NCBI RefSeq assembly: GCF_964340395.1
Contig: NC_135554.1
Span: 21,342,592-21,406,591 of the forward strand
From: Glandiceps talaboti
Taxonomy: Eukaryota > Hemichordata > Enteropneusta > Spengelidae
Reading direction: 5' to 3'
DNA: 64,000 nt
Each line of letters begins with the position of its first letter. The stretch's first letter is position 1. Positions 39,311-49,614 of the stretch are shown in pieces. A program made the position numbers and the translations under genes. A model generated the notes under the pieces. It worked only from the letters and a program-made list of their open reading frames with translations, was not told where the DNA came from and made no database searches.

Positions 39311-40412
39311 GTGTGTGTGTGTGTACGGTCAAACTGAGTTCATGAACCATTCATGCACAGTTCAAGGTAAGCCTTCCCAATTCGCCAATAAATTTATCAG
39401 CAAAACGTTAATGTTACCAAAAAGGATATATTTTTTGTTTCTCGTCATTGTAAAGAACTTCAGTGAGGCTTATTATATTTTTGTGTCTAAGCCTCTTAAG
39501 TAGTCTAATTTCCCTGCAAAAGAAAAGAAAACATATAAACAAACAACACCTTGTTTGCATAAAGGGTCATAACCTTCAATAATGTGTGGCGCATGTAATT
39601 TGTAAACAACCTGAGCTGTTCAAGTACTACGTCACACACTGGCCGAAGTAATAAGACACGGACTTCCACACAAAGTTCGCAGCCATGGTCAATTTTAGCA
39701 ATTTTTTTTTAGTAAAACGTGTTTATTTCTGTTAGAGCTTTCAACAAATAATGCTGTCCCCGTTACCGAAATCTACTTGTGGAAATTAAACGAATGTAAA
39801 CTTTTGAAACATGACGCGAACGTTACTGCACTGGGATTCCCCGCCCACACATGACCTGTAACCACTGACACTACAACTTTGTGGGACAGCTATTGTAGTA
39901 TTGACCTCTCTCAAAATACTTTTGAAGACAATAAATGTCAAGAAAAATCGACATAAATAACGACACGGCTTTCTGCACAATTTATCGTTTTACTCCACAT
40001 TGCGCTTAGAAGCTGGTAGAGGAGCGTACACATGGACTGTTGCGAAGCCATGCGAATCCCCGTATGCCTACCTCTGTACATTGGCCTCGCCATTCGGGAT
40101 TTTGCGTAGTTTCTTCTTTTTGAAAATTTTTACAGCATGCCTACATAAAGTCTCTGTATCCAATACTTCTTTCACTTTTCCGTAAGACCCTTCTCCCAGG
40201 GTATCACCCATGAGATACTTTCCGATAAGTTTTGCTCTTTTCCTTCTTGGAGAGTAGATAATTTCGGAAGAGTCCACGCGATGGATGAACGGAAAGTTGT
40301 CATCTCCATCATTCAGCCAATCGATCTCATTTGGAACCTCATCAAGCAGCTTATGATGAAAACCATCAACTTCCAAACCAGCGTCGATGACTCCGCCGTC
40401 AATCTCTACCAT
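17540..40412 (-). CDS. STK11: serine/threonine kinase STK11 (LKB1), complete, nine coding exons
   Basis: Master kinase that, with STRAD and MO25, phosphorylates the activation loop of AMPK and related kinases; acts in nucleus and cytoplasm. Exons: 40072-40412, 39430-39513, 36476-36565, 32932-33064, 21948-22084, 20685-20812, 19384-19441, 18434-18645, 17540-17682. They total 1326 bases, 441 aa (human 433). Seen: basic [10 protein letters not shown] (55-61); glycine loop GEGSYG (73-78); ATP lysine AVK (K95); catalytic loop HKDIKPGN (D193); DLG (D211-G213), the LKB1 form of [13 protein letters not shown]+1 region; C-terminal CKLQ (C438), a CaaX-type box. Exons 2-7 have lengths 84, 90, 133, 137, 128 and 58, as I recall for human STK11; exon 8 is 212 (human 188). 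RKLT before CKLQ places Thr436 where vertebrates have the PKA/RSK serine. The ATG at 40412 is chosen because an upstream in-frame TTG is not a plausible start. Intron 2 is AT-AC; intron 4 contains an antisense NXPE gene. Confidence 0.97.
19540..19835. repeat. tandem repeat of about 60 bp in STK11 intron 7 flank
   Basis: Four to five imperfect copies of 'aatatgagaaactgattttcaaaaa...atcagaacatgtgataaggctgggctgaagtct', just upstream (minus strand) of exon 7, within intron 6. Confidence 0.85.
20141..20433. repeat. 57-bp tandem repeat, five copies, STK11 intron 6
   Basis: The unit contains cctgattacaaccatgacgt followed by tattcaaatgaagtcattat and gtaaatgtac. Starts are near 20151, 20209, 20266, 20323 and 20383. 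Copies are almost identical, which suggests recent expansion. Confidence 0.93.
22864..22947 (+). CDS. NXPE-like exon 1: signal-anchor
   Basis: Too short for an ORF list but well supported. It encodes 28 residues, [20 protein letters not shown] and eight more, ending at CAG before a GTATGT donor. It is in phase 0 with the exon at 24028 (acceptor ttccttttAG). The only alternative is an upstream start, which is not seen. Confidence 0.72.
22864..28671 (+). CDS. NXPE-family protein (neurexophilin and PC-esterase domains), five exons
   Basis: Exons 22864-22947, 24028-24353, 25767-26315, 27360-27439 and 27932-28671 join in phase: 1779 bases, 592 aa, slightly longer than vertebrate NXPE proteins. 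Residues 1-28 hold a hydrophobic signal-anchor ([12 protein letters not shown]), predicting a Golgi or secretory type II protein. Residues about 138-250 are the neurexophilin-like beta domain ([20 protein letters not shown], then GGDF and NGTYSIYF). Residues about 352-592 are the PC-esterase region, starting [10 protein letters not shown], with the family's tryptophan and cysteine pattern ([13 protein letters not shown]) and a C-terminal HPP block. The first esterase block reads YGGSS (S406) rather than GDS, and the last reads ENDIHPP (H567). Vertebrate NXPE members are poorly characterised, so no reaction is assigned. The gene lies wholly within STK11 intron 4, on the opposite strand. A candidate ATTAAA polyadenylation signal is at 28726-28731. 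Confidence 0.88.
23500..24027. other. NXPE intron 1 (part), nothing recognised
   Basis: AT-rich intronic sequence within both the NXPE intron and STK11 intron 4; no repeat family or regulatory motif can be named. Confidence 0.3.
24447..24783. repeat. (TATG)n tetranucleotide array with TACG variants
   Basis: About 330 bases of tatg, with blocks of tagg, tgca and tacg, ending in a short TG run, in NXPE intron 2. All long open frames over it (for example poly-YIHT and poly-YVCM) are repeat translations. Confidence 0.97.
27530..27716. repeat. GA/GACA-rich microsatellite
   Basis: Mixed gaga, gaca and gaaa repeats in NXPE intron 4; purine-rich on the plus strand. The RQTDRQ-type open frame is an artefact. 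Confidence 0.95.
27932..28671 (+). CDS. NXPE-like last exon: PC-esterase domain
   Basis: 740-base exon after acceptor aaattatAG, encoding residues 347-592 to TAG. It contains the whole esterase-like domain, with the candidate nucleophile serine in YGGSSLQ and the C-terminal DIHPP. Confidence 0.9.
28673..28696. repeat. 24-bp element-end sequence right after the NXPE stop
   Basis: gccaatggtgttgtagcaca plus actg matches 11306-11329 at 23 of 24 positions. It begins one base after the NXPE TAG, so a repeat end forms the start of the NXPE 3' UTR. Confidence 0.7.
28977..29459 (-). mobile_element. possible retroelement ORF1 remnant (coiled coil)
   Basis: A 160-codon frame whose first 100 residues are acidic, then heptad-rich ([20 protein letters not shown]), like the coiled-coil start of many retroelement ORF1 proteins. 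The rest loses coding character. Just upstream on the minus strand (29480-29590) a segment of about 55 bp, containing cacttgctatcacagatgcc-like sequence, is repeated twice. No reverse transcriptase is present. It could equally be a small unrelated gene; no family can be named. Confidence 0.3.
29600..31095. other. STK11 intron 4 sequence, nothing recognised
   Basis: No splice-bounded coding segment, RNA gene or tandem repeat was seen. Confidence 0.35.
31100..31345. repeat. tandem repeat of about 40 bp, six copies
   Basis: The unit reads gctgggaaaccagggataat then atagccagatagtatacagaaa; one copy is shortened. Located in STK11 intron 4. The 87- and 118-codon minus-strand frames over it are artefacts. 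Confidence 0.93.
31889..32077. repeat. 37-bp tandem repeat, five copies
   Basis: The unit is actggccttgtattcatagc then actacatactactacat, with almost no divergence between copies. Located in STK11 intron 4. Confidence 0.95.
32932..33064 (-). CDS. STK11: STK11 exon 4: catalytic loop and DLG
   Basis: 133 bases encoding [20 protein letters not shown] then DIKPGN and SDLGVAE. It contains the proton-acceptor Asp (D193) and the metal-binding Asp (D211). Donor is GTAAGT; acceptor is ttgttgcAG. Confidence 0.96.
33720..34230. repeat. three diverged copies of an intronic repeat
   Basis: The phrase 'taacaaacaa...acttttccaacatatctagcccacagacttggctatctggcttgacaatgtc' recurs at about 33750, 33868 and 34066, followed by 'caggaagccaagt...aatatttcataaattataa'. 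STK11 intron 3. The family is not known to me. Confidence 0.7.
35200..35345. repeat. 56-bp tandem repeat, three copies
   Basis: The unit contains aaagaccatcaagttacaga then ctgtgtccctttaaataaaa and gtagccact; STK11 intron 3. Confidence 0.85.
36945..37100. repeat. dispersed repeat, copy 1 of 3 in this window
   Basis: Shares 'gattacataggattattctctt', 'caactttttctac', 'cagacaattatttctcacacctaaattttaa' and 'gggcctttaa' in order with 50633-50785 and 60437-60575. All three are on the same strand and lie in introns. Length about 140-150 bp; no coding capacity. Confidence 0.7.
39262..39324. repeat. (GT)n microsatellite
   Basis: About 31 GT dinucleotides with one GC interruption, in STK11 intron 2, about 100 bases from the U12 donor. 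Confidence 0.95.
40072..40412 (-). CDS. STK11: STK11 exon 1: N-terminus, NLS, glycine loop
   Basis: Encodes residues 1-113 and two bases of R114, ending in IPNGEANVQ before a GTAGGC donor. The stretch [20 protein letters not shown] carries the nuclear localisation signal, followed directly by the kinase start. The first 40 residues are acidic and unlike the vertebrate N-terminus, apart from the FIHR-DS-E pattern. Confidence 0.95.
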
Positions 40413-40429
40413 TTTCAACCCGAAAGTTG

Positions 40430-40720
40430 ATCAAAGAGAATTCGAAACTGCTAAAAATCCAACACAGTTTGTGCACCTTGACTTACACCATGTTGCCATC
40501 CGCCATTTTTGTTGGTCTGCAAGTATGTCACGTGACTATGGGGCATTGTGGGAATATATCGTATTTGCTATTTGCGGAAGACATTTTTCGCGAAAAACCA
40601 ACGTGCAGCGTCACGACCGGTCAGGTACGTGACGACATGATCGGAGCTCCATCGGGTGCTTTCCTGAAAAGCGGGAAGTGGGAATAAATGGGGCAGCGAA
40701 TCCCCGAAATAAAGTTGAAG
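40430..40720. promoter_or_regulatory. STK11 / WD40-SOCS divergent promoter region
   Basis: The start codons of two divergent genes lie at 40412 (minus) and 41653 (plus). This interval is visibly richer in CpG than the surroundings. It contains a YY1-like site (AAAAATGGCGGATGGC on the minus strand, 40495-40510), a perfect palindrome GTCACGTGAC (40527-40536), and a ZNF143/Staf-like site (TTCCCACAATGCCCCATAG, minus, 40536-40554). Such motifs mark TATA-less housekeeping and bidirectional promoters in animals. Use by both genes is inference; a GTAGGT donor-like site near 40722 could end a plus-strand non-coding first exon. Confidence 0.55.
40527..40536. promoter_or_regulatory. perfect CLEAR/E-box palindrome GTCACGTGAC
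   Basis: Exactly the 10-bp consensus bound by MiT/TFE (TFEB), USF and related bHLH-ZIP factors in vertebrates. It abuts the ZNF143-like motif and lies 115 bases upstream of the STK11 ATG. Confidence 0.6.
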
Positions 40721-41652
40721 AAGGTAGGTAAACAGTAACACGAAACGAGAGTATTTCAAGTGTATCAGGTGCTATGCAACAAAATCCCATTCATACGTTC
40801 CGGGTCAACGAAAGTGAATTGTTTTGGTTTGACCCACATTTTGACCTAACAAGGCAAGGCGGGGAGGAAACTTGACACATACTGAGGAACACTTGGGCTG
40901 GACAGCATGATGTAGCAATTCACATAAAAAAATCACATAAGCGGGTGACATCCAGAACTAACAGTAACAGTTTGGATACACCATGGATCATGGATGTATT
41001 AGACACCAACCCTGTTTCACAGCAAACACTGCAGTCCTTTTGGTAAAGCCACAAGCTGGACTTCGCAGTATATATGTGGTATTAAAAATATTCTACTGAA
41101 ATTTGCTATTTATATTTTAAAAATCCATTTTTATGAAGAGGGGAGGGACCGTTTGAGCTATAGAGTGTCTGTACAGACTATTACAGGAAAAGAAAGTATT
41201 ACACATTTCTTGTTTGAGGAAGGTGTAAATTCATGTAGATGTCCTGTAGATTATAAGAAAACTTTGCAGGTTGGGTTTTATCATAAACAATGGGTTATTG
41301 TTTCTCAGTTACAATAATGTTATTTGGAAATGTGCAAATATGAAACTATTTGTTTTGCAGAACTCTGGTTTAATCAAACAAACATTTTGGTTTAAAATAG
41401 CTTTGAGTTTATATCTAACCTCAAAAGATATTTTATGTTAAAATTTTAATACACTTACAGTTTAAACTTTGTCTTACCTAGGCTATAATTTTCAAAATGT
41501 TGACATTTATTTTTGTCCCCCTGTTTATTTAGTTATTATGTGTCATTGTAATCATTGTTTACTTTCCTACAGAGAGGTAAATATTTATGTTTTCATGACA
41601 ACAGCATGGCGCAATTCACATCAAGGCATATTGTGTAAAATCAACTTGAACT

Positions 41653-43720
41653 ATGGGGAACTTAGTGGTAGTCGAAGGCACCAAGAGACAGGTCCCTAAC
41701 AAGACTTGGAAACCATTTCCTGACCTTTCACCCCACAATGGTATCAGTAGCAATGATCCTATTGGTGCAGGGACAGGGTGCAAAGGTCAGATAGTTTTGA
41801 TGTTGGATCCAGTGCCAGGACTATCTGAGTTCAGGGCATCAACACCTGATTTACTTTGGTGGACGTATGCTCAGTTTATGCCATTTGATGATTCCAAATT
41901 GTTGTCAAGTGTTGGTGTATATGTACCAAGACCAGGGAGAACTATTACAGGTGCTCACAGAAATGTACAGGGAAGAATTGGACTATGGAATCTCAACTCA
42001 CAACCAGCTGGTAAGTGCTACTTTTAGACAGAGTCTTTGTTCATCTTTGTGTGCAATGGCTAGGAAATAATTAAGACATACTCGTAATATTGAAGTTAAT
42101 ATGTATGAATTTTACGGGGTGGGGGTCAGGGGATTCAGTGTAAATTTGAATATGTAAGCAATAGTGAAACAATACCGAATATATTGTAATTATACATAAA
42201 GAAGAAAATTATCGGGAAATGACTATTCTCAGACGCATGATAACATTTTGTTTGCGAAATCTCAATATTATCAATAGAGAGTTATAACTATGCAAATACA
42301 GTGTTTGTAGAGATTCAGGGTAATATTGAAGTAATAGCATGATAGTGAGAGCAATATTACAATTTATAACACATTTTCATACAGCCTCATATAGCTGAAA
42401 GTCTTGGGGAAGTAGTTGCCACATAACAGCCCTCAGGGTAATAAAGATCTACCAGTACCCTCATAGCCAGGTAATAAGTGTATAGTATTGCTTGACCATG
42501 GACTGGCAATCTTTACCAACATTTTGATAATGCACACACCTTTATGTTTGTTTACTATTCTGCAGAATTCTCTGAAAGAAGACAAATAAACATGTATCCA
42601 AATTACAACCATGAAGAAATGTTATAGTAAAACTGATTTAAGTGTAATCTAAAGGATAGGATTTGTGATACCTTTTATTTGATAGAATTGACCTCCCTAT
42701 TCTATTCTTGTCTATTTCGCAGATATCACTTTGATAGACCAGCGAGGGAGTGCAACATGGCCTCACTGCCAAGTTACTCCTAGCTCACAGTATCTGTGTT
42801 ATATTGGTCGCAGTGAGGTCATCTCACAGAATTTGAAGACCAAGTATAAACAGAAAAGATCTAGAGACCTTAGAATGGGCAACTTCCGATTCTGTGCTCT
42901 ATCACCCAATGGCCAGTACTTAGCAATATTGATGCGTATTGGCAACCAATTTGAACTTGCTACGGTGACAGCAGAAAGACTGCAACGAGGTACAGAGATC
43001 ATGTGTCACAACGTTTGTCCAAAGTTTTTTGGCTCAGCTAACTATTCTGACCACGTAGAGTGTACGTTTTCACCCGATAGTAAGTACATAGCGGTCAGTT
43101 CATCATTCGGTAAATTATTTATAGTACAGAGGGATCCAAGCAAATGCTACAAACTTATAACCCCAGGTCTTGTACCTGATGACCAGGGCGTGTTGGAAGA
43201 TGCGAGGGCATATGATTACGATCCGCGATATCCACATGAAGTGATGGCGTTCTCGACAACTGACAAATCTATACGTGTATATAATTTAGAACAAGATGAA
43301 TGTATTATCGCAAATGGGCTTCCAGAAGATGTTGGCGTGGCTGAAGTCATGAAATACAGCAATGGTGGATATTTACTTGGCGTCGCGACCTCCAGTATGG
43401 TTATAATGATGTACGAGAGTGACAGTGGTAGTCTGATGTACAGACTAGACACATCAACACAGAGTAGTAAGTTTGCAATGAGAACTATGCCGAGTGGTTA
43501 TCCTTCGATGCTACGACTGGCATGGAGTCACAGCGGTGAGCAGCTAGCTGTCTGTTCTGCTGACGGCTACATCAGAATCTGGCAGCTTCCAAGATATCTC
43601 AGTTTACAACACTTTTGTCGGTTGGCAATCTTGAAATATCTGCCAGCTAAAGATGTGTACGCATTGCCTCTTCCAGGCAAACTTATAGATTTTATTCTTT
43701 ACAATGCAGTCAGATGTTAG
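41653..43720 (+). CDS. WD40-repeat protein with C-terminal SOCS box, two coding exons
   Basis: Exons 41653-42010 and 42723-43720 (donor GTAAGT, acceptor ctatttcgcAG) join in phase: 1356 bases, 451 aa. The body is a WD40-like propeller: FCALSPNGQYLAIL, CTFSPDSKYIAVSSSFGKLF, MAFSTTDKSIRVYN and LAWSHSGEQLAVCSADGYIR with IWQLP are successive blades. Residues 412-451 form a SOCS box: SLQHFCRLAI is the elongin B/C (BC) box, and LPLPGKLIDFI is the Cul5 box. This predicts a substrate receptor of a CRL5 ubiquitin ligase. It is not a clear WSB1/WSB2 orthologue; the first 120 residues (KPFPDLSPHN..., DLLWWTYAQFMPFDDSKLLS) are not familiar to me. The start MGN could allow N-myristoylation, but lacks the usual Ser/Thr at position 6. 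A candidate AATAAA lies at 44673-44678. Divergent from STK11, convergent with the RhoGAP gene. Confidence 0.88.
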
Positions 43721-46700
43721 GAAGGTATTTACAGTGACTACAAATATTGACAATTTTTAACAGATCACTATTCAAGTATTGACTTAGTAAATGTGAATTT
43801 GGATAAATTAGTAAATTACATCATCTTGCAGGTTTTTCAAAGAGTTGTAATTTTTATTTTTTTCACCCGAGGCCTTGCTTCTCCTATAGTATTGACAAAT
43901 GAAAAATGTCTTATTATGACCCCATAAGTCATGATGAAATGATTTATGGCCCCCTTAAGTCACAATAGAATTGAGAATAATGTGAGAAATCTTTTCTTTA
44001 TTTTTTTCCAATTTGAATGCAGAAATGAACAGTTTTACAGATATATTAATCAAACAGATTTCTAAAGGAGAAACATAAATATGACATACAACACAGAAGT
44101 ATTTTATTTTGGTGGATAGAGGACCAGGGATGTCTGTCTTTTATAATGTTGTCCATTCATCCTCTGACATTGTGGTCATACATGAGAAAAAGGCAGTTAT
44201 TGCCGAAAGATTGTGCATATCATACACATTTTATGTTCCCCAAGAACAATTTAGATAGATAAGAAACAGGCTTCCCACAGACCCCCTCATTACAATCAAT
44301 CAATCTTTATCGCATAATAACATGCCATAGCAAGAATGGAAAAGCATACAAAAATAACATACAAATATAGACAACACCACACTCCTGTCGACAAGCAGGC
44401 AGTGTTGTAAGAGCCTGGAGGTCGTTTCTAACTTTTAATCAATGTATGTGTCAAAATTTGAGCCTGCAATGTGATGACACCCTATCTTTAAAAGATAAAA
44501 TTTTGTCTAAAATGTAATCTCAAATACCAAAAAAAATGCATTATATTGTGGCATCTAGATAGTGTAGATTTCATGGTTACTCTCTCCTGTAATGTGAAGG
44601 CCAGGACTGCACTGTGCATCAAATGACTCTGTGTAATATAGTAATGTACATTTCTGAATATTTACTTTGTGCAATAAACCAATATCACTCTCTTGTTAAG
44701 ATTTCTGTAAGTAAGTGATACGTCTTTCAACAGTTAGAAGATTGGCCTTGATGGCTTTGGCTTTTTTGAAAATAAAAAGGAGAGAATTTATTAATTAAAA
44801 GCATATATACAATTCACTCTAGTCTAGTTCTTATATCATATCGTTACACACCTCCACTCACAGTATAGTCAAAGTCATTACTCTAGAAGTCTTGAGATGC
44901 AATTTAAAATTCATCCAGGGCCACACAGTCATTAACATCATGTCTTTGTTAATTAATCACAAAATTCTAGCCAATAACACTGTCCTTCATAAAGTTAATG
45001 TTTATTGGGGCAGTTATGTAACATCCAAATATGGTATATTTGTCAGCTCAAGATGCTACTTATTCACTTTTTACATCACTATAACAGTTGGGGTTCACTG
45101 ATTGGATGAACAACTTTTTGTGCTGATTGAGGGACTTTGACCAGACGTGATTTAGTTAGAATCACATTGACATCCAGACTATTGATATCTGTACACACCA
45201 TACTGGTATCTTTCCTGAACAGAAAATATCAATTGGTTCATGTATGCAGAAAACATTGATTTTTATAGAGCTCATTTTGGAGGTCAAAGGTTAGGCCATT
45301 GTAGATTATGTCAACTGTCCAGACTTGCATGAAATAAAGTAAAGATCTGTACTTTAGAAAAGCCACCCTTTGTCTAAAATAATATTATCAATGGATGGCA
45401 GATGTTATATAAATCTTTAGGGGAGACACATGCGTCAGTTAATATGACTGTACAGGTAGAAAATACTAGTACTACGGAAAGGTTTACATTGATGCGATTG
45501 ATGCATATTAATTGCGAAGAACGGGCCTCATATAAAGCCTAATCGTTATGACTTGGAAGAAATGTTCTGTTTGTAAAACCTCCAGTGCAAAAATCTGTTG
45601 TAGTGTTTCTTCCCCAGACTCTTGTCCAGAGGGTCTCAAAATAGAGCCCTCAGTAGTTAGTCTGGGTATTTCCAAGATTAATAATAATCATGAAAAAATT
45701 GTTCCAGTTACCATGGTTACAACTTCAATTCTTTGGCTAAATTTACTACTAAAAGAGTGTTTCAGAGATTCCCCATTCCACTATCTCCTTGGGGATAACT
45801 TTCGTTGTAGCCATACTCTGACAATTGGTGGCTGCCATGGCATTTGATAGCTGGCCTTGTTGGAGCATAGGGCAAAGAGCGCCACCAACGTTCAGAATAT
45901 GAATGTTAATACATGGACCTCATCTGGGTGCTCTCAAATATCCAGAGAGTACAGTAAATTAAGTTATCGGTTCTCTGTATTACTTCAAATTATTATGTAC
46001 ACAGGGTTTTGTTAAGGGGATTAAATGATTGATGCATAATGTTTCCACATAATTTATACATTGGGCTTTTTGATCAAAGGGGGGTTATCTTGTGGAGTTC
46101 AGTTCAAGAAAACATGGCAACCTCAGAATACAGCCAGTGTATGTGTGCTTGCAGTTACGACAACTGTAACGGTACTATGAGGTGGTGATACCCTCAACTT
46201 GAGTGAGGGCACTGTATTCTCAATTTCCTGTTTGCAGTACAGGTATTACTGTTTCTACAGATGTTTCAGAACCAACTTTAGTACTAATGAAGGTAGCAGA
46301 GATTCCAAGACTCTCTCATCAGAATAAAAGCAAGAGACAAATTTTTCGGTATATAGTAGGTTTTTTTAATGTGACCTGTGTGACATAAATAAAGTAATGT
46401 CTATCAATCGTCATACAAAATGGTCAACAATAAATGAATAACTACAAAATAAATGCATAGTTTAAAATAGAAAAGAGTACATAATAAGAATGAAATGAGT
46501 TTTGTTGATCCCTAGAACAAGATATGAGTGGACTATTAAAGGCACCTATACAGTAAGGTGAAGAACTATACAATTGCAGTGAACAAGGCACTAGAGGGCA
46601 GAAATTCAATGCAACTATACTAAACCATAGACAACGGTAACATTGGTTTCTCACCACTGCCATTGACTAAACATGTTTAACTTGTCCAAAAAAGACATTC

Positions 46701-49614
46701 TTCTAATATTACAGTTTTTTTTCACATAATAAATAAATAATCTGTACAAATTGTATTAACAATTACATTTTTTTAATTTTTGCTTTTCAGCTTGTATTAA
46801 TTAATTAATTTATTTATTTATTAATTAATGGTTTCCTTTGGTATGGTTCTACCTGTATTTCCAATGATGAGTAACTTTGGTGATTACATACATAAATTAC
46901 ACTGAACTTAATGGTTTAAACTTTGACCCTTGACCCCTAACCTTTGACATCTGCTCTTTGCCCTATTGCTATTTTACCATCATTGTCTTTTGGTCCTATA
47001 AGTATTACCCCTTTTTTTTGTCTAAATCGTAAGTACATAATTCTGTGTGTTGGCAACATACCTGAAGTAGACAATCAAAACATAAATATGCTACTTAATT
47101 GGCAGGTTTTCATTGACTGATTATTTTTTTTTTTAACAAAGCTATATGACGGACTATTTGAGGTATTGTGAGTTATGTACAGCAGCTAATCAGTCACAAA
47201 ATGAATTACAATAATACTGAAATCTGTTGTTTCAATTCCGATTTCATCTACGACTATTTTACTCGGCCAATTGACAGAATCCTAGTAGAAAGTTTTTTCA
47301 CCATGTTCCTTTCTTTCTCTCCATGGCATGGCAAGCGAGTAAATAATACAGAAAATGGTATCTATGGTAAATAGTTACAAGGTAAATACAAAAGAAATTT
47401 ATGATAGTCAATGTACACAATGTTAAGATAAACTGAAAATTATCAAAAACTGCAAAGTTGCCCCAAGTAAATAAGAGACTGTATTGAAATATCTTGCGCA
47501 TTTGGACAGGTATGAGCAGACTATCAAAATTCTGATTGTGTTTTCAAATTTGAAAAAAAAATTCACTTTGCTGAAAATCTTTCCCAAAAAATTTCTACTT
47601 TTGTGCACAGCAGAAACTTAAAAGGTGTTACTGGAACATGTAAGGACTGGAAGTGATCATTTAAATGACTGGGTACTTCATGTTTGACTCACACCTCATC
47701 ACAAAGTTGAATGTACAAACATGTTGTATATTGAGAATCTTGTACTCAGAAATTTAGACTTTGGTCTTGGTTTATTTCAATGGATGGGGGGGGGGGGGGT
47801 TAAGAAATGTATGTGTACTTCTTAAAATTACATTGAAGACATGACGTGGCAATTGTACTTTACAAGTTCTGTATAATGATAGTATTGTGAAAAATATACC
47901 GTATCACTTGATGGTCCTATGAATATGTACAGATTTCAAATACATGAATAATATCAACCGTATTAGAATAAAAGTCATTTCAGTTCAATATTTGGTTATT
48001 AATTATCTGGAGAAAAGGTACTGTCAGTTTTGAACAACTATTTGTTACAATGTCCAGGGAGACTTAATGATATTTCTATTACCACACCAAAACAGGTTGG
48101 CAATGTCCAAAAAAAAAAAAATTGAAAAAATAACAAGGACTATTGTAGCACCGAGGTGCCACGTTAAGTCCACAGCAATCAATAGTTAATGATATATGAA
48201 TGACCTGACAAATACTGAAATAATAGGAGGGCGGGTTGATAATTCTTTGACAAAAATTACGACATTCTGTGTTCGTATTGTTTTACAGCTGTTGACAAAC
48301 ATGCTGATTTCTTTGGAATTACAAAATGCATTTCTTTGGTCGGATGAATCCTTGTCTCATAACTTCACAGTTTTTATTTGAAAAAAAGTCAATAGCCCAT
48401 CATCTGTTTGAAATCCCTAACCCTAAAACCCCACATTTTTTTAACACAACAGGTGTACATCATATTGCACCATCTCTGAAGTCAAACTTGAATGATATAT
48501 ACCGTCTAATACAAGACATAACCCCAGAGACATGATACAGTATGTTATACTGGATAACTGACGGTGAAAGGCACTTGTTGGTGTGGACGGACAACCCTTA
48601 CACCCCTCCTCTTAAACAATAGAACCTTCTGTCCTTAAAATTAAGCAGGACTAATCTATGTAGAATATAGGGGTGGAAATGTAAGGTACGGTAGGCAGTT
48701 TGTCTAGGTTTGTGTTTGTGTTTTGATAGGTAGCAACTTGTTATTAAGTACTGTGTGAAAATGAAAGATTAAGCTGCAGTAGATAACCTACAGACTATAC
48801 AAATACAACCTAGTAGTAAAAACCCACAAAGGTAGGAAAATAGCAGACTCACAAATATACTGTGATTAAAAACAATAAAAAGATATAAGAGTTATAGTGA
48901 AAATATTTGTACATTTGTGGGTTCAAATAGCCTTCACAGAAAGTCTGACTCTTTGTGGATGTCCCTTTTCTCTTGGTATCAAGCAAGTACCCCATTCATG
49001 ATTTAAAATAGAAATATGGGAACAGTCTCATTTCTGATATTACACTAGAACACTAGAATCATATAATACATAGCATCGATAATGCCATGGTTTTTATTAA
49101 TTTACAAATTCTATTATTGTGTTTATGCACACTGATATATTGTATATTGCAAGGCATATATAGAACAGTTTCACAAGACAATCCTTCAGGTTTCAGTCTT
49201 GAAAACTGTAAGCACGGCTGAGGTTGTTGCTAAGGCAACAATGTAAAGTACACTTTAATTCGGAGACCTCTTATAATGCCACAGACTGCCCAACAACAAG
49301 ATTGGTGGTCTTCTGTGGTTTACAAGTGTGTGCACTGCCCTCTAACAGCCAACACAGATAGTTCTTTTGTTTATTTGGAACGCACTTCCATTACAATGCT
49401 TCTACTGGTTGCCTATCACTCCATAAGACCTGCCAGACATCCTACAATATGAGTATGTCTGTACACCAGCATTCTGCAGTCTCAGACAGTAGATTGAGTT
49501 GCATACACGGCAATGGCGATCACCTTGGGGTCAATGATTGCATGACTTGCTAAGCCTATCTGGTGACTTGCCCGGTTGATCAGCTGACTTACAGTCACGG
49601 ATCATGTGATTGGC
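43721..49614. other. intergenic space between convergent genes
   Basis: The left part to about 44.7 kb is probably the WD40-SOCS 3' UTR (AATAAA at 44673-44678). The right part from about 49.4 kb is probably the RhoGAP 3' UTR (minus-strand AATAAA at 49371-49376, about 240 bases past the stop). The middle has no recognisable gene. The 99-codon plus frame at 45548-45847 begins MTWKKCSVCKTSSAKICCSV but shows no further family features. A short palindromic AT stretch (taattaattaatttatttat) sits at about 46799-46830. Confidence 0.4.

Larger units (their letters stand above)
36566..39429 (-). other. STK11: STK11 intron 2, U12-dependent AT-AC intron
   Basis: The exon 2 end AAACAAAAAAT is followed by ATATCCTTTTT, an exact U12 AT-AC 5' splice site. 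Exon 3 can only start at GTACCTTTTC after CAC: no AG exists between the upstream in-frame TAA and the start of homology. TTTTCTTTAACC, close to the U12 branch consensus TTCCTTAAC, lies about 12 bases upstream of the CAC. Joining gives K-M-Y-L-F-M-E-Y-C in frame, with the same exon sizes as human. Human STK11 intron 2 is an established AT-AC intron. Confidence 0.93.

Noticed and set aside
40387-40687. Plus-strand frames overlapping STK11 exon 1 and its promoter
   Set aside because: They lie antisense to exon 1 and across promoter motifs; there is no similarity and no splice structure.
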